Counted from the stretch's first letter, positions 8,501 through 16,695 are shown. The stretch: 64,000 nucleotides of DNA from Alphaproteobacteria bacterium (GCA_030424975.1 JAUHVY010000001.1:1237093-1301092), one strand, 5' to 3'. Translations and numbers: made by a program. Notes: generated by a model not told the origin, from the letters alone.

Positions 8501-10250
8501 GCGGCGGAATACCAAGCTGTATTGTGTCATCCCATTTATAATCTCCGGTATGACGATGTGAACCGGCAGCGGTGATAATGTCATACATTAGCCCCGGGTC
8601 AGAGTGCGGCATCGGTCCGACACGTACATCAAAAACATCATTAATGCGCAAGCGCGGGAAATATTCATATGCCCCCATTTTCTCGCCCGGTTGCACTTCG
8701 GTCCATTGTTCGATTTTTGTGCCCGCAATTTCTGTTTCCTTGGTGGATTCAGGGTTTTGCGGATTTATATCGGTTAATAAATTGATCGGATAACATTTTT
8801 CAAGGATCTCTTCTTTGACGGTGCTTTCTATATCAAGCTCTGACATGTCACGTTTGAGCTGTAACATCGTCATTTCATTCATAATCAGAGGGGGAAGCTC
8901 ATACCCTTTTTTTACAAGGTATGCCAGTTGCCCTAAATGGTCTTTGTGACGGTGGGTAAATAATATGGCACCGACAGGCTCCTCGGGTTTATGTGCTTTG
9001 TCGTATTTGTGATGTAAATATCTGCCGGCATTGAAAAAGGCAACATCAAAGACATCATGGAACAACACCCCTGCATCAATCATCAGTGAGGCGTTTTGCC
9101 GTTCCCCTGCCTCATTAAGGTGTTCATATCCGATGATATATTGGTTTGCACCGATGTTTTGATCTGCTTCGGATACATAAGGCGTTTGATTATTACCGCC
9201 AATAGCAGAAAACGTCATAATGCCCTGTTTGGGGATCGTATGCTTTTCGTTTAAATGCGGGTAAATGCCCGTATAAAGGTTAATGTCAGTCGGCAGCATA
9301 TAACGCCTGTCATGCGGCGGTTTTTTCAAATCATCGATTAATGCCCGATCGCCTGCACGAACCATACGGTTGATATTCCTTACGGCTTTGATCACTGAAC
9401 CGACCGCGCGACTATCGCTCAGATCAATTGCCGCGCCCATATAACGAAGGGATTTAATGCCGGCCTCTTCTTTTGGATTACCTTTATGCGGACGCACCGC
9501 GATATTATAAAGCTCCTCTTCGCGTTGGCCGTCATCATTCTTGATCGTTACCGTACCACTTATATCCAGATGGTTTTCGCTGCTGCCACGCTTGTAGTTA
9601 TAACGAATGATAGAGTTCTGATGCTCTGCGCCTTGGCCAAACAATGTCAAAACACGCGATTGCGGATTTTCATCATTATATTTATGCGGGCCGACACCAA
9701 GAATTGCATGCAAAAATAAAGCCGGATAAACCGGCTCAGAATCAGGAATAGCAATTTTTTCAACAGACGTCTTTATGTCACCGTTTACATACAGCCCCGG
9801 CCAGGCACGCTTGCCGAAATGGCTCCCGTATCCCGCATCCGATATTAACCGCACGGGGTTCACCCACTCATTCTTCGCCATGATTGCTTCGGATAACGGT
9901 TTCGTAATACGCGGCAATGAAACATGGTGTTTATGCTCGCTCATATCTAATTGGCGTCCGTCAATCACGGTGTCTATAATGGTGATTTCTTGATCATTTT
10001 CAACGCAAGACATCGTCAAAAAAGGTACAGTTTCATTCTGTCCGTTGTTTTTATGATGAGAATAAGTAAAGGCCAAATCAAAGCCTTCTGCCGTTTTTTC
10101 GGCCTCAATCATCAATGTTCGGATTTCTCCGGTTTCCAGATCAGTCGTAACTGTGGCAAAGCTCGACTCCGTTGAATTGCGTAGGTGCTCGTGTAAACCG
10201 CGCACACCAAAAGAAGAGAAAAACTCCTCCTTATCGTAGGGTTTTGTCAT
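5508..10250 (-). CDS. RNase J-like MBL/beta-CASP nuclease fused to ExoI-like DEDDh exonuclease
   Basis: A 1580-residue, two-nuclease polypeptide. Residues 1 to about 340 are unassigned. About 340-890 match RNase J: metal motif HRHKDH (433-438), PHS (H549), HTGDYKWD (D570), then the beta-CASP blocks GSNVTR (637-642), TGTQDE (717-722), SGHNN (810-814) and PVHGGPH (832-838). All expected zinc-ligand motifs are present. About 980-1310 match exonuclease I (SbcB): ExoI motif DTET (D987, E989), ExoII HNERFD (1095-1100), ExoIII H1176...D1181, and the SH3-like part around FSYVSP...MGSFIGT and DLRQNPIVVP. The tail (1310-1580) is helical and charged, including a poly-Lys stretch. There is no signal peptide, so it is probably cytoplasmic. 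Known families predict RNA 5'-exo/endonuclease plus 3'-5' ssDNA exonuclease activity; the combined role is inference. Confidence 0.88.
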   Translation of the reverse strand: MTKPYDKEEFFSSFGVRGLHEHLRNSTESSFATVTTDLETGEIRTLMIEAEKTAEGFDLAFTYSHHKNNGQNETVPFLTMSCVENDQEITIIDTVIDGRQLDMSEHKHHVSLPRITKPLSEAIMAKNEWVNPVRLISDAGYGSHFGKRAWPGLYVNGDIKTSVEKIAIPDSEPVYPALFLHAILGVGPHKYNDENPQSRVLTLFGQGAEHQNSIIRYNYKRGSSENHLDISGTVTIKNDDGQREEELYNIAVRPHKGNPKEEAGIKSLRYMGAAIDLSDSRAVGSVIKAVRNINRMVRAGDRALIDDLKKPPHDRRYMLPTDINLYTGIYPHLNEKHTIPKQGIMTFSAIGGNNQTPYVSEADQNIGANQYIIGYEHLNEAGERQNASLMIDAGVLFHDVFDVAFFNAGRYLHHKYDKAHKPEEPVGAILFTHRHKDHLGQLAYLVKKGYELPPLIMNEMTMLQLKRDMSELDIESTVKEEILEKCYPINLLTDINPQNPESTKETEIAGTKIEQWTEVQPGEKMGAYEYFPRLRINDVFDVRVGPMPHSDPGLMYDIITAAGSHRHTGDYKWDDTIQLGIPPLHIWMRGHQPDSMSADSTGAIREGENTLEGDVREDIVKTVTDYADNRFIFPMLGSNVTRLGTLIAALGETDRKTLIIDGKAVEDLVRDADKVYDLKKWAKDFHGVEIIMQSQKTKAEPLLSDPARDGEYALLVTGTQDEAFSSLNRAARDALPPHRWNIRNNDIIAPLQGVIPTGENYFRRMALKDYVEMFHGAHVILPEAINKEAAAMEDLAEKETYGPPMIRHSSGHNNAKGVERGIIESGIPFILPVHGGPHQLKSHLDIAENLGAETAVVTGSMEMKIERGKKVSFFRTVPSEFIGVTNHTPSRDKFYLKGRFSTSVMPIKPVSTSAVAQLVDTFENTARDIAGVNSDFEMGRSLPVSISKSFNAENLQGFLKQDIAFGIDKYKQGVFTDKGIHAIGAADTETGGLSPMRHLMREFALTIKDVDTRETIENVQLFQKIPNYRMPSPIAMLVTNTHPDDLSDGLPAAQFVDDMNTALTQVKKHSHALAEKKSESGKVSRHDIKALIVWHNERFDSKFIAKESARNLDTNTRLHQTYKTISVDTRAISRALAAYAPGAYRVAKKTDSDFMDHTLESLSRENGLAYDEKKAHGGQYDTNLCMDLFWKQYDIAPDLVEQMIINADSSTSHLLNDIMGMDMGFNGPHPIFSYVSPSAKRPKAQMGSFIGTMDSERYAVVFNLKYDPNDYLHLPATKIAEMLADYDNDVFEVLDLRQNPIVVPARYGLRVKANGSVPKETLDRRAGLIKRHLNYVDPHNEWKTIAQKVGEAWQNDRDMRILSGRIAQNEKDGDEPKYYNDYRRPDEYPDLERQLDSGGGRAARPEHGAQNLLRMRAKVGMNSAYRHVTKIVRDYVESVRAGDTLSANQFYDDLLKERNVLEDTMDTINQVQYDLDSDHMYEADIERTEAMRAFLAYQHFIEARAEIESLERDPALFAHYIGDDPKKKKLFKAIKQWTKEHEDFATLSEKTKLFMNPIRKYSRAGKPFDDDPVTELDTVS

Positions 10251-10389
10251 GGTAAATCTCTAAATTTCTAAATCGTTCTCTATTATCAGTAGTAGGAAAT
10301 ATAATATTGCTATGCAACAAATTTTTTACAAAAATTTTTTGTGATTTATTTTTTTGCAAAATTTTGACGAACTGGATATACATCGAGTT
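10251..10389. promoter_or_regulatory. Divergent AT-rich promoter region
   Basis: About 139 very AT-rich bases separate the nuclease-fusion gene (minus strand) from the cyclase-like gene (plus strand). It has long T and A runs and no clear -10/-35 pair I would defend. By position it must hold promoters for both directions, so the two genes may share control. Confidence 0.4.
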
Positions 10390-11463
10390 ATGGAGAACGC
10401 AGCACAATTTCTTAGAAAGCTTGAGGATACGTCAACCGGTTTAGGCAAGACGTTTCAAGGGGTCGGTCTGAACGGGTATATAGCCTCCGCTGTTTTTGTG
10501 GCATCCGATACTACGCCGGGCAGTGTTTTTGCACTTACACATGCAGGCGGAAGCCCCGAACATTTTGCCAGAACGGATAAGCATGTCTATTTACGTCGTT
10601 TCGATTCGCATGACAGCATTGCCGCGCAGGTTTTTGATGAAAACGGTATTTCCATGCACCCGAGCCGTATGTTCCCAAACGAACATTTATGTGTGAACAT
10701 TCCGATAATCCCCAATGGGAAACCTGACGCAGATATTTATTCGCGCGGTATGTTGCAAGTTGTTTTTGGCGCGGATTCAGGCATTGCTTTGCAGGATATC
10801 AAATCACATATCAAAAGCCAGCCGACCTATAAGGCCATGTCAGGAATTCTTGTTCCGATGCTTGAAGACGTTGACGGGAAACGAGATTCATTCTTCAAAG
10901 TACGTGACCCGTATGAAGCAAATGCCGTTGTCATGTATTTTGATATTTCCGACTTTTCCGGACACTCAAGAACATTAGGCGCGTATAGGGCGCAAGATTT
11001 TGCCGATAAATTTTGTCAGGAATATATGAAGCCGTTAAGCGATGAATATGGCGCAAACTTATTAAGATACGAAGGCGATGGCCTATGGCTGGAAATGCCC
11101 TTGGATCAGTATGAAACGCAGGCCGCACGTCAGACGCAAATGGAAAACGCGATAGATATGGCACAACACGCCATTGATGATTTTTCGGACTTCGCGGTTG
11201 ATCAGGATTACGGGTTTAAAGACGCAAAGCTAAAAGTTTCATTGGAGCTTGGGGAAGTAAGAGATTACTTCTGGGATCGGCATAACATACTGCAAAATAA
11301 AGCAAACGATCGTTCCGGACCGGTTTTTTCTAATATTCGCAAGGCGGATAAGACAATCGCGCGCCGTGATCGCCATGATATTATTTTGGGGCCTGAACTA
11401 CGTGCAGTCCTAAATCAATCCGGGATCTATGACATCAGGCCCGATGAATTTAATCACGGGTAG
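10390..11463 (+). CDS. Class III nucleotidyl cyclase-like protein with N-terminal sensor region
   Basis: The C-terminal half resembles the class III adenylate/guanylate cyclase catalytic domain. It has YFDISDF (about residues 183-189) with the first metal Asp, and LLRYEGDG (about 224-231) with the second. A segment GPVFSNIRKADKT sits where the nucleotide-binding Asn/Arg region is expected. The N-terminal 150 residues look like a GAF-type sensor fold, but this is a weak call. The protein has 357 residues from ATG 10390. An in-frame TTG at 10354 would add 12 residues; neither start has a convincing ribosome-binding site. It is divergent from the nuclease/nucleotidase operon across a short AT-rich gap, so a signalling link is possible. 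Which nucleotide it would cyclise, or whether it is active, cannot be told. Confidence 0.65.
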   Translation: MENAAQFLRKLEDTSTGLGKTFQGVGLNGYIASAVFVASDTTPGSVFALTHAGGSPEHFARTDKHVYLRRFDSHDSIAAQVFDENGISMHPSRMFPNEHLCVNIPIIPNGKPDADIYSRGMLQVVFGADSGIALQDIKSHIKSQPTYKAMSGILVPMLEDVDGKRDSFFKVRDPYEANAVVMYFDISDFSGHSRTLGAYRAQDFADKFCQEYMKPLSDEYGANLLRYEGDGLWLEMPLDQYETQAARQTQMENAIDMAQHAIDDFSDFAVDQDYGFKDAKLKVSLELGEVRDYFWDRHNILQNKANDRSGPVFSNIRKADKTIARRDRHDIILGPELRAVLNQSGIYDIRPDEFNHG

Positions 11464-11520
11464 ATTTATACCCTTGGTTGCATTATTACTATATAATTAC
11501 GATGCAAATATGGGGGTGTA

Positions 11521-12399
11521 ATGATGCAGCAAGGTACAAAACATCTGATTATCGGCGTAGTAGCCTTTTTGATTTTATGCCCATCCTTTTATTTATTGTT
11601 AGAGCATTTCATGCATCCGCCTCAGGCCATTGAGCGAGGAGCGACAAAGGACGTTGCCGCAAATGATGCCGCGTATTCAGTAATCCGAGAGCAAACCCCG
11701 ATCACAGATGCCCCCGTCATGGAGGCAACAAACAGATTCCAGAAGAAATACGAAGTTTTACAACAGCCCGATAACACAGGCCTGCGTGTTCCATATTACT
11801 TCTTTGCGCCGGATATGCATGGTGATGATGCGCGTTTGCCTCTGGTTGTTGTTTTGCATGGCGGGCCGGGGCGCGCTTATGCGGCAAAGTTTTTGAGCGA
11901 CCCTGTTATTAATGATCGTTTTAAATCATTCATATTGGTACCGGTTACGCCCAAAGGGAGCGTTTGGAGTAACTATAAGGATCGCCTTTTATTCTCGCGC
12001 CCGGAGGAATTAGCAAATGCCGTCACATTGGTAAAGCGCGCCTTACAACAATACCCGATTAATGAAAACAGGGTTTATATTATTGGATGCTCTCTGGGGG
12101 GTGAAGGTGTCTTCGGAGCGTCAACATATTATGATGACATATTTGCCGCAGGCGTGGCCATCAGCGGTGCATGGCCTGTTTCACGCGCAGAAAACATGAC
12201 GCGCATGCCATTATATATTATGGGCGGAACGAATGACACGGTTATCCCGATTGAGCAAACAAAAGCAATCGCCGAAGCCATAGAAGATGCCGGTGTTGAA
12301 GTGATCTATGAAGAATATGATATGGGACATAATTGCCCATCATATAAATATTATACGAATGACATTTTGGAATGGTTGTTTAGTCATTCTTTAAATTAA
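11521..12399 (+). CDS. Membrane-anchored alpha/beta hydrolase (esterase-like)
   Basis: Serine hydrolase of the alpha/beta fold, in the group that includes feruloyl-esterase and PHB-depolymerase-like enzymes. It starts with a membrane segment (IIGVVAFLILCPSFYLLL), so the enzyme probably faces the periplasm. Catalytic features: oxyanion motif VLHGGPG, nucleophile elbow GCSLGG, acid GGTNDTV, and His in MGHNCPS. A G-rich ribosome-binding stretch (GGGGGTGTA) lies directly before ATGATG; either ATG could be used. The substrate is unknown. It converges with a related hydrolase gene immediately downstream. Confidence 0.78.
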   Translation: MMQQGTKHLIIGVVAFLILCPSFYLLLEHFMHPPQAIERGATKDVAANDAAYSVIREQTPITDAPVMEATNRFQKKYEVLQQPDNTGLRVPYYFFAPDMHGDDARLPLVVVLHGGPGRAYAAKFLSDPVINDRFKSFILVPVTPKGSVWSNYKDRLLFSRPEELANAVTLVKRALQQYPINENRVYIIGCSLGGEGVFGASTYYDDIFAAGVAISGAWPVSRAENMTRMPLYIMGGTNDTVIPIEQTKAIAEAIEDAGVEVIYEEYDMGHNCPSYKYYTNDILEWLFSHSLN

Positions 12400-12431
12400 A
12401 TATAGAAATACCATTCCAAACAGAGCCTCCC

Positions 12432-13247
12432 TCACATCTCCGTTCCCATTAAAACTTTATCCCAGACGCTTGCTTGGGAATATAAAAGATTACCAATGCC
12501 ATGGCCGCGCCCCTTCAGGAATGTCACGGTGATCGGTAAATTCTGCGCTTTCGCAGAAGCCCGTAAACCCGCCGAAAAAGAAGCCGGTACCGCGCCATCA
12601 TTTGTGCCGTGATAAACAAATAACGGTGATTTAATTGATGCAATTTCATTTGGTGACCATGCTCCCGCAGAGGCAATGCCCGCACTGAAAATATCAGAGT
12701 AATTCTGCATGGCGCCAATCACACCTGATCCGCCCATAGAATGCCCTGCAAGAATGATTTTACCGCTATCGATGCTGTAACTTTTTTGAATGTCGTTAAT
12801 CCCCGCGATCACCTGAGGCATATGATCAGGATACGGTATATTGCGCGGCATGCGATACGCCTCGTCCTTTGGGCTCATCCAAAATGCCCGTTTGGGTGCA
12901 ATCGGCACCATCACGAAAAACGGATATACATTACGAAACTTTTCACGCGCCAACTCTTCTGCAGCGTAGCTATGGCTGCTCACGCCGTGCAGGGAAACAA
13001 CCAACGGGTATTTATATTTCGGATTATAATCCTTTGGCACCATCAGAAAATACCGCCCGACAAACGGAAAAGTTGATGACACAGAATAATGCGGCTCATA
13101 CAGATCGGGCGCTTGTTTAATTGTATCGAAACCACGATAGAGATGGGAAAATTCAGAAATGACAAAATAGATCACAATCAAATAAGAAAAGGCAGTTATG
13201 CCCCTATCCATGATACTCGGTTTTTTCTTTTGTTCTTCTTTTGCCAT
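12432..13247 (-). CDS. Membrane-anchored alpha/beta hydrolase, paralogue of the preceding gene
   Basis: Same architecture as the facing gene: a single N-terminal membrane segment (YLIVIYFVISEF), then a hydrolase domain with VSLHGVSS, nucleophile elbow AGHSMGG, acid YHGTNDG, and His in GRGHGIG. It has 271 residues. The two genes are convergent, with about 30 bases between their stops. Shared segment order (HG..., SYAAE/AYAAK, FVMVPIAPK/FILVPVTPK) indicates a duplication followed by inversion. The substrate is unknown; an exported esterase is likely. Confidence 0.75.
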   Translation of the reverse strand: MAKEEQKKKPSIMDRGITAFSYLIVIYFVISEFSHLYRGFDTIKQAPDLYEPHYSVSSTFPFVGRYFLMVPKDYNPKYKYPLVVSLHGVSSHSYAAEELAREKFRNVYPFFVMVPIAPKRAFWMSPKDEAYRMPRNIPYPDHMPQVIAGINDIQKSYSIDSGKIILAGHSMGGSGVIGAMQNYSDIFSAGIASAGAWSPNEIASIKSPLFVYHGTNDGAVPASFSAGLRASAKAQNLPITVTFLKGRGHGIGNLLYSQASVWDKVLMGTEM

Positions 13248-13410
13248 TTAACATTCCTTCCGCAAAGGCGGTACAACCTTAGGGAGATTAGATGACAATC
13301 ACGCCGACGTTAAGTAAAAACAGAACCGACACATTAAAATCCCCTCGCCCGCTTGACCGACTCGAATCCCATGTGCAACAACAAAATGGATGAAAAGGAG
13401 TATTGGTATT

Positions 13411-14241
13411 ATGAAATTCGTGAAATTTTTCTTATTTACAATGTTTATAGGCTTAGCACTCGTCTCATCAGCCCCAACAAATGCAAAAGACATCATGGAT
13501 GAAGAAGAGCTGAACGCGATTCACTTCCCGATTAAAGATTGGAACCAGAACCTTTTACAAATTATCGATGTCGGCCCCAGTGTTTTATCGCGCGACGAAG
13601 AACTTGTCCTGCAGCCATACCCGCAAAACAGCAGTGAAACAACAAAAAAAGAACTAGAATATCTGCTGCACATCGCGAAAACAGAGAGATCAGAAGAAAA
13701 TCTAAAACGTATCGTTTATGAAGATAGTGGCGTGCGCGTTTATACCATTTTCGAAAATGAAGGCCTTATTCCATCTGAAAATTATAAGACGATCAAATTC
13801 CTCAACATGGTTGATAATGACTTCTTGTATTTCACCCTTGCCCTAAAACAACATTTTCAGCGCCCACGCCCAACGCAATTAGCCGTTCCGGTAACAGGTA
13901 CCGAATTAACACGCGTCATTCCCGTTCCCGGGCATGCGGCCTATCCGTCAGGACATGCCGGCCAAACCTATATGGTTGCCCTGGTTCTATCTGAGATCGA
14001 TCCTGAAAACGCAGAAATTTATAAGCAATTTTCAGTTGATGTTGCGCATCGCCGTGAAATCGCAGGCGTCCACTACCCCAGTGACAGTGACGCCGGAAGA
14101 CAACTTGCAAAAGATGTTTTTGCTATTTTCAAAAAAGTGCCGACATTTAATAAAAAACTCGAAGACGTGAAAGCCACATTCGTGAAGCCTGATGCAAAAG
14201 TTATTGAATCAGTAAAAGCATATAAAAGATTGTATGAATAA
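13411..14241 (+). CDS. Secreted PAP2-family (class A acid) phosphatase
   Basis: A periplasmic phosphatase of the PAP2/vanadium-haloperoxidase fold. The signal peptide is MKFVKFFLFTMFIGLALVSS with cleavage near ANA/TNA-KD. The three PAP2 motifs are present: KQHFQRPRP, PSGHAG and RREIAGVHYPSD (catalytic His and Asp). Its length of 276 residues fits bacterial class A non-specific acid phosphatases. ATG 13411 is chosen because AAAAGGAG lies 10 bases upstream; the in-frame ATG 13390 overlaps that site and would add seven charged residues before the signal peptide. Likely substrates are organic phosphate esters or lipid phosphates. Confidence 0.85.
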   Translation: MKFVKFFLFTMFIGLALVSSAPTNAKDIMDEEELNAIHFPIKDWNQNLLQIIDVGPSVLSRDEELVLQPYPQNSSETTKKELEYLLHIAKTERSEENLKRIVYEDSGVRVYTIFENEGLIPSENYKTIKFLNMVDNDFLYFTLALKQHFQRPRPTQLAVPVTGTELTRVIPVPGHAAYPSGHAGQTYMVALVLSEIDPENAEIYKQFSVDVAHRREIAGVHYPSDSDAGRQLAKDVFAIFKKVPTFNKKLEDVKATFVKPDAKVIESVKAYKRLYE

Positions 14242-14244
14242 AAT

Positions 14245-14766
14245 CTATGCAATAACGAGCTGTGGGCGCTGATTTGCTCCTAAATATCCATCTAATCGAC
14301 GCGAGAAATCACGTAAGAAAAGCGCTCCAACCAAATTATGGGTATATGACACTCCCTCTGAAATAACATTGGCTGCTTCGTTAAAATGTTTGCTGTTATA
14401 TTCGCGTAGTTGCCAACCGATACCGTCATTGGCCGCCTCGTCAAATGTTTCTGCGTTTTCACGCACGGCATCCGCAAATGACGCCATATAGTCATCACCA
14501 TCATTTTCAATGCACGATGCCGCCAAATATAATTGCATGTCCGCAATGGTTAATCTGGTGATATCAAGCGACTCATTCAGCGCCGTATCGGCATCTTTAT
14601 CGTATCCGTCAATATATTGCTTAAGGAATGAAGCTTGCGTTTTCTTGCTCTCAATCATTGCATCTTCCAAAATATTTTGCACATCAGCAAAAAACATTTG
14701 GATATGCGCAGGCTGCTGATCCAGGTCATCTACATATTTTTGAAATTTTTCAAACGGATTATCCAT
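14245..14766 (-). CDS. Acidic helical protein of unknown function
   Basis: A 173-residue, acidic, predominantly helical protein with no family I recognise. It has no signal peptide or membrane segment and a single Cys. The start is supported by GCGAGGTAGTGG just upstream of the ATG. It converges on the PAP2 gene with only three bases between the stop codons, and its start faces the CDF transporter gene across about 100 bases. Confidence 0.55.
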   Translation of the reverse strand: MDNPFEKFQKYVDDLDQQPAHIQMFFADVQNILEDAMIESKKTQASFLKQYIDGYDKDADTALNESLDITRLTIADMQLYLAASCIENDGDDYMASFADAVRENAETFDEAANDGIGWQLREYNSKHFNEAANVISEGVSYTHNLVGALFLRDFSRRLDGYLGANQRPQLVIA

Positions 14767-14868
14767 CCACTACCTCGCTAAGCTCTGAGCTATTTAACAT
14801 ATAGCACCTTAGGGGAATGAACAAGTTTTTCGATTTCTATCTCATGTGAAATAACGTATATAAAGAAT

Positions 14869-15804
14869 ATGGCTTCAGGATCTAAAAAAGTAATTATAGC
14901 CGCATTAATCGGCAATTCATTAATTTCGGTGACAAAATTTATTGCCGCCGCCATGACGGGCAGCGCAGCAATGATGTCGGAAGGTATCCACTCTGTCGTG
15001 GATACGGGTAACCAAATTTTACTCCTCTATGGGCTTAAACGCGCGCAAAAGCCACCAAGCGCGAACTTCCCCTTTGGGCACGGCAAGGAAATTTATTTCT
15101 GGAGCTTTGTTGTCGCGATCCTCATTTTTGCCGTTGGGGCCGGGATTTCTATTTATGAGGGTATTAACCATATCATTCATCCCTCAGAGGTGCATCACGA
15201 CCCGACGATTAACTATATCGTTTTAGGCTTAGCGATGATTTTCGAAGGCGGTGCGCTATACTTTGCAATAAAGGAATTTAACAAAGTACGCGGCGCGATG
15301 AGCTATTTTGAAGCCGTAAAAAACGGTAAAGATCCGTCCATGTTTGTTGTCCTGTTCGAAGATAGTGCGGCGATGCTCGGCCTTGTCATTGCATTCATAG
15401 GCGTTACCCTCTCGCAAATCACCCATAATCCGTTTTGGGATGGCATGGCGTCTGTTGTTATTGGCTTGATTTTGGCATTTACCGCCGCATGGCTCGCGCG
15501 CGAAACAAAGGGGCTGCTGATTGGTGAGGGCGCAGCCACTAAAACCGTCGAGCAAATCAAAGACATCGCAGCAAGTAATACTAATGTCGAAAAAATCAAT
15601 GAGGTACTGACCCTTTATATGGGGCCAGAATATTTGCTGGTGACAATCAGTATTGAATTCAAAGACCAATTACCAACGGGCGAAATTGAAAAATCTATTG
15701 CGGATATCACTTTGGGTATAAAAACCGCCCTACCGCAGGCCAAGAAAGTTTTCATCGAGGCAGAAGATAATTCCCGCCCCCTTGTTGATATACAACCTGC
15801 CTAA
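14869..15804 (+). CDS. Cation diffusion facilitator (CDF) family transporter
   Basis: A proton-coupled divalent-metal exporter of the inner membrane. The 311-residue protein shows the CDF order: membrane helices with the motif SEGIHSVVDTGNQ (H and D of the metal site), a second FPFGHGKE signature, further membrane segments ending AAWLARETKG, and a cytoplasmic ferredoxin-like C-terminal domain (ISIEFKDQLP...KKVFIEAED). The metal-site helix has His/Asp as in Zn or Fe transporters, but specificity is not decidable. It stands alone on its strand, between two minus-strand genes. Confidence 0.88.
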   Translation: MASGSKKVIIAALIGNSLISVTKFIAAAMTGSAAMMSEGIHSVVDTGNQILLLYGLKRAQKPPSANFPFGHGKEIYFWSFVVAILIFAVGAGISIYEGINHIIHPSEVHHDPTINYIVLGLAMIFEGGALYFAIKEFNKVRGAMSYFEAVKNGKDPSMFVVLFEDSAAMLGLVIAFIGVTLSQITHNPFWDGMASVVIGLILAFTAAWLARETKGLLIGEGAATKTVEQIKDIAASNTNVEKINEVLTLYMGPEYLLVTISIEFKDQLPTGEIEKSIADITLGIKTALPQAKKVFIEAEDNSRPLVDIQPA

Positions 15805-15813
15805 TGGCGCAAA

Positions 15814-16536
15814 TTAATCAGATAAGTAATATTCCACCGTTGAAACAACGCGAACATTTTTGATCTGCGGGTTATTACGATCACGCGGAGAAATAGAAAA
15901 CGTCCCCTGGTAAGCACGCTTGATCTTGCCAAGCTTACTGTTTGAATCCTCTGCAAATTTCTGTGCAACCTCACGGGCTTTCTTTGTGGCCTCCTCGATC
16001 ATTCCGGGCTTCACCTCATTCAAACGCGTAAACATAAATTCAGGCCGCGCATCATAGGATGCATTCCCGGTAACAACGACGCCCGCCTTGCCCAATTCCG
16101 ACATGCGCTGCATCACGGATTGCACGGTTTTTATATCAGATGAATAAACCGTCACATTTTGCAAGGCCGTGTAACGAAACGGCGCGCCGTTATTTCCACC
16201 ATAACTTTGTGCGGATTTATCGGTAATACTTGGCGGTGTTGTTGTAATCTCATCAGGCTTAATCCCGTTTTTCTCAAGGAAGGTTCTGATCTTACCTGCA
16301 CTGGCATCCAAATTCGCATAAAGCTGCGTTAACTCATTACTTGCTTCTGTATACTCAATCGGCCAGATAACAATATCGGCATCATACTCACGCTCGGATA
16401 AACCCTTTACGGTCACTGTACGTTCATATTCTTTATATGTGATTGCGGCATGCCCAAGAACAACACCCAGACCAATTAAGCCAGCGCATAAAAAGATACC
16501 AAGGATAAACGCACCCGATTTGGTAGTAGAGGACAT
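15814..16536 (-). CDS. SIMPL (DUF541) domain periplasmic protein
   Basis: Periplasmic SIMPL/DUF541 protein. Residues 10-30 form a signal anchor (FILGIFLCAGLIGLGVVLG). The domain starts with TVTVKGLSEREYDAD and includes the family blocks LEKNGIKPDEITT, a TDKSAQSY stretch, and KKAREVAQKFAEDSNSKLGKI. It has 240 residues, standard for the family. The family has been linked to envelope stress, but molecular function is unknown. The start is supported by AGGAAGGAAAG immediately before the ATG; that site lies inside an inverted repeat described separately. Confidence 0.85.
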   Translation of the reverse strand: MSSTTKSGAFILGIFLCAGLIGLGVVLGHAAITYKEYERTVTVKGLSEREYDADIVIWPIEYTEASNELTQLYANLDASAGKIRTFLEKNGIKPDEITTTPPSITDKSAQSYGGNNGAPFRYTALQNVTVYSSDIKTVQSVMQRMSELGKAGVVVTGNASYDARPEFMFTRLNEVKPGMIEEATKKAREVAQKFAEDSNSKLGKIKRAYQGTFSISPRDRNNPQIKNVRVVSTVEYYLSD

Positions 16537-16545
16537 AAGCTTTCC

Positions 16546-16591
16546 TTCCTGCTTTTAAATGATGTGAAAATCATAATCACCCAAGCAGGAA
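16546..16591 (-). promoter_or_regulatory. Nested hairpin covering the ribosome-binding site of the SIMPL gene
   Basis: A perfect 9-base inverted repeat (TTCCTGCTT / AAGCAGGAA) with a 28-base spacer that holds a second hairpin (ATGAT-gtgaaa-ATCAT). Read on the minus strand, the 3' arm contributes to the purine-rich site just before the SIMPL start. The structure could mask translation initiation, or it could simply be a terminator remnant without a U-tract. Confidence 0.4.
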
Positions 16592-16695
16592 AAGTCCATC
16601 ACACATAATATTCAAAACACGTACACTGCAAATAAAACATCAAAACAAATCATGTTTTATGAAGGCAAACGGGTTTGTATAAAAATATGGATATC

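Noticed and set aside
5508-10250. Plus-strand frames inside the nuclease-fusion gene
   Set aside because: They are shadows of the minus-strand gene; none has a ribosome-binding site with a recognisable product.
16632-16660. ATAAAACAT / ATGTTTTAT hairpin after glpK
   Set aside because: The stem is A/T only and lacks a T run on the minus strand, so it is not a convincing terminator.
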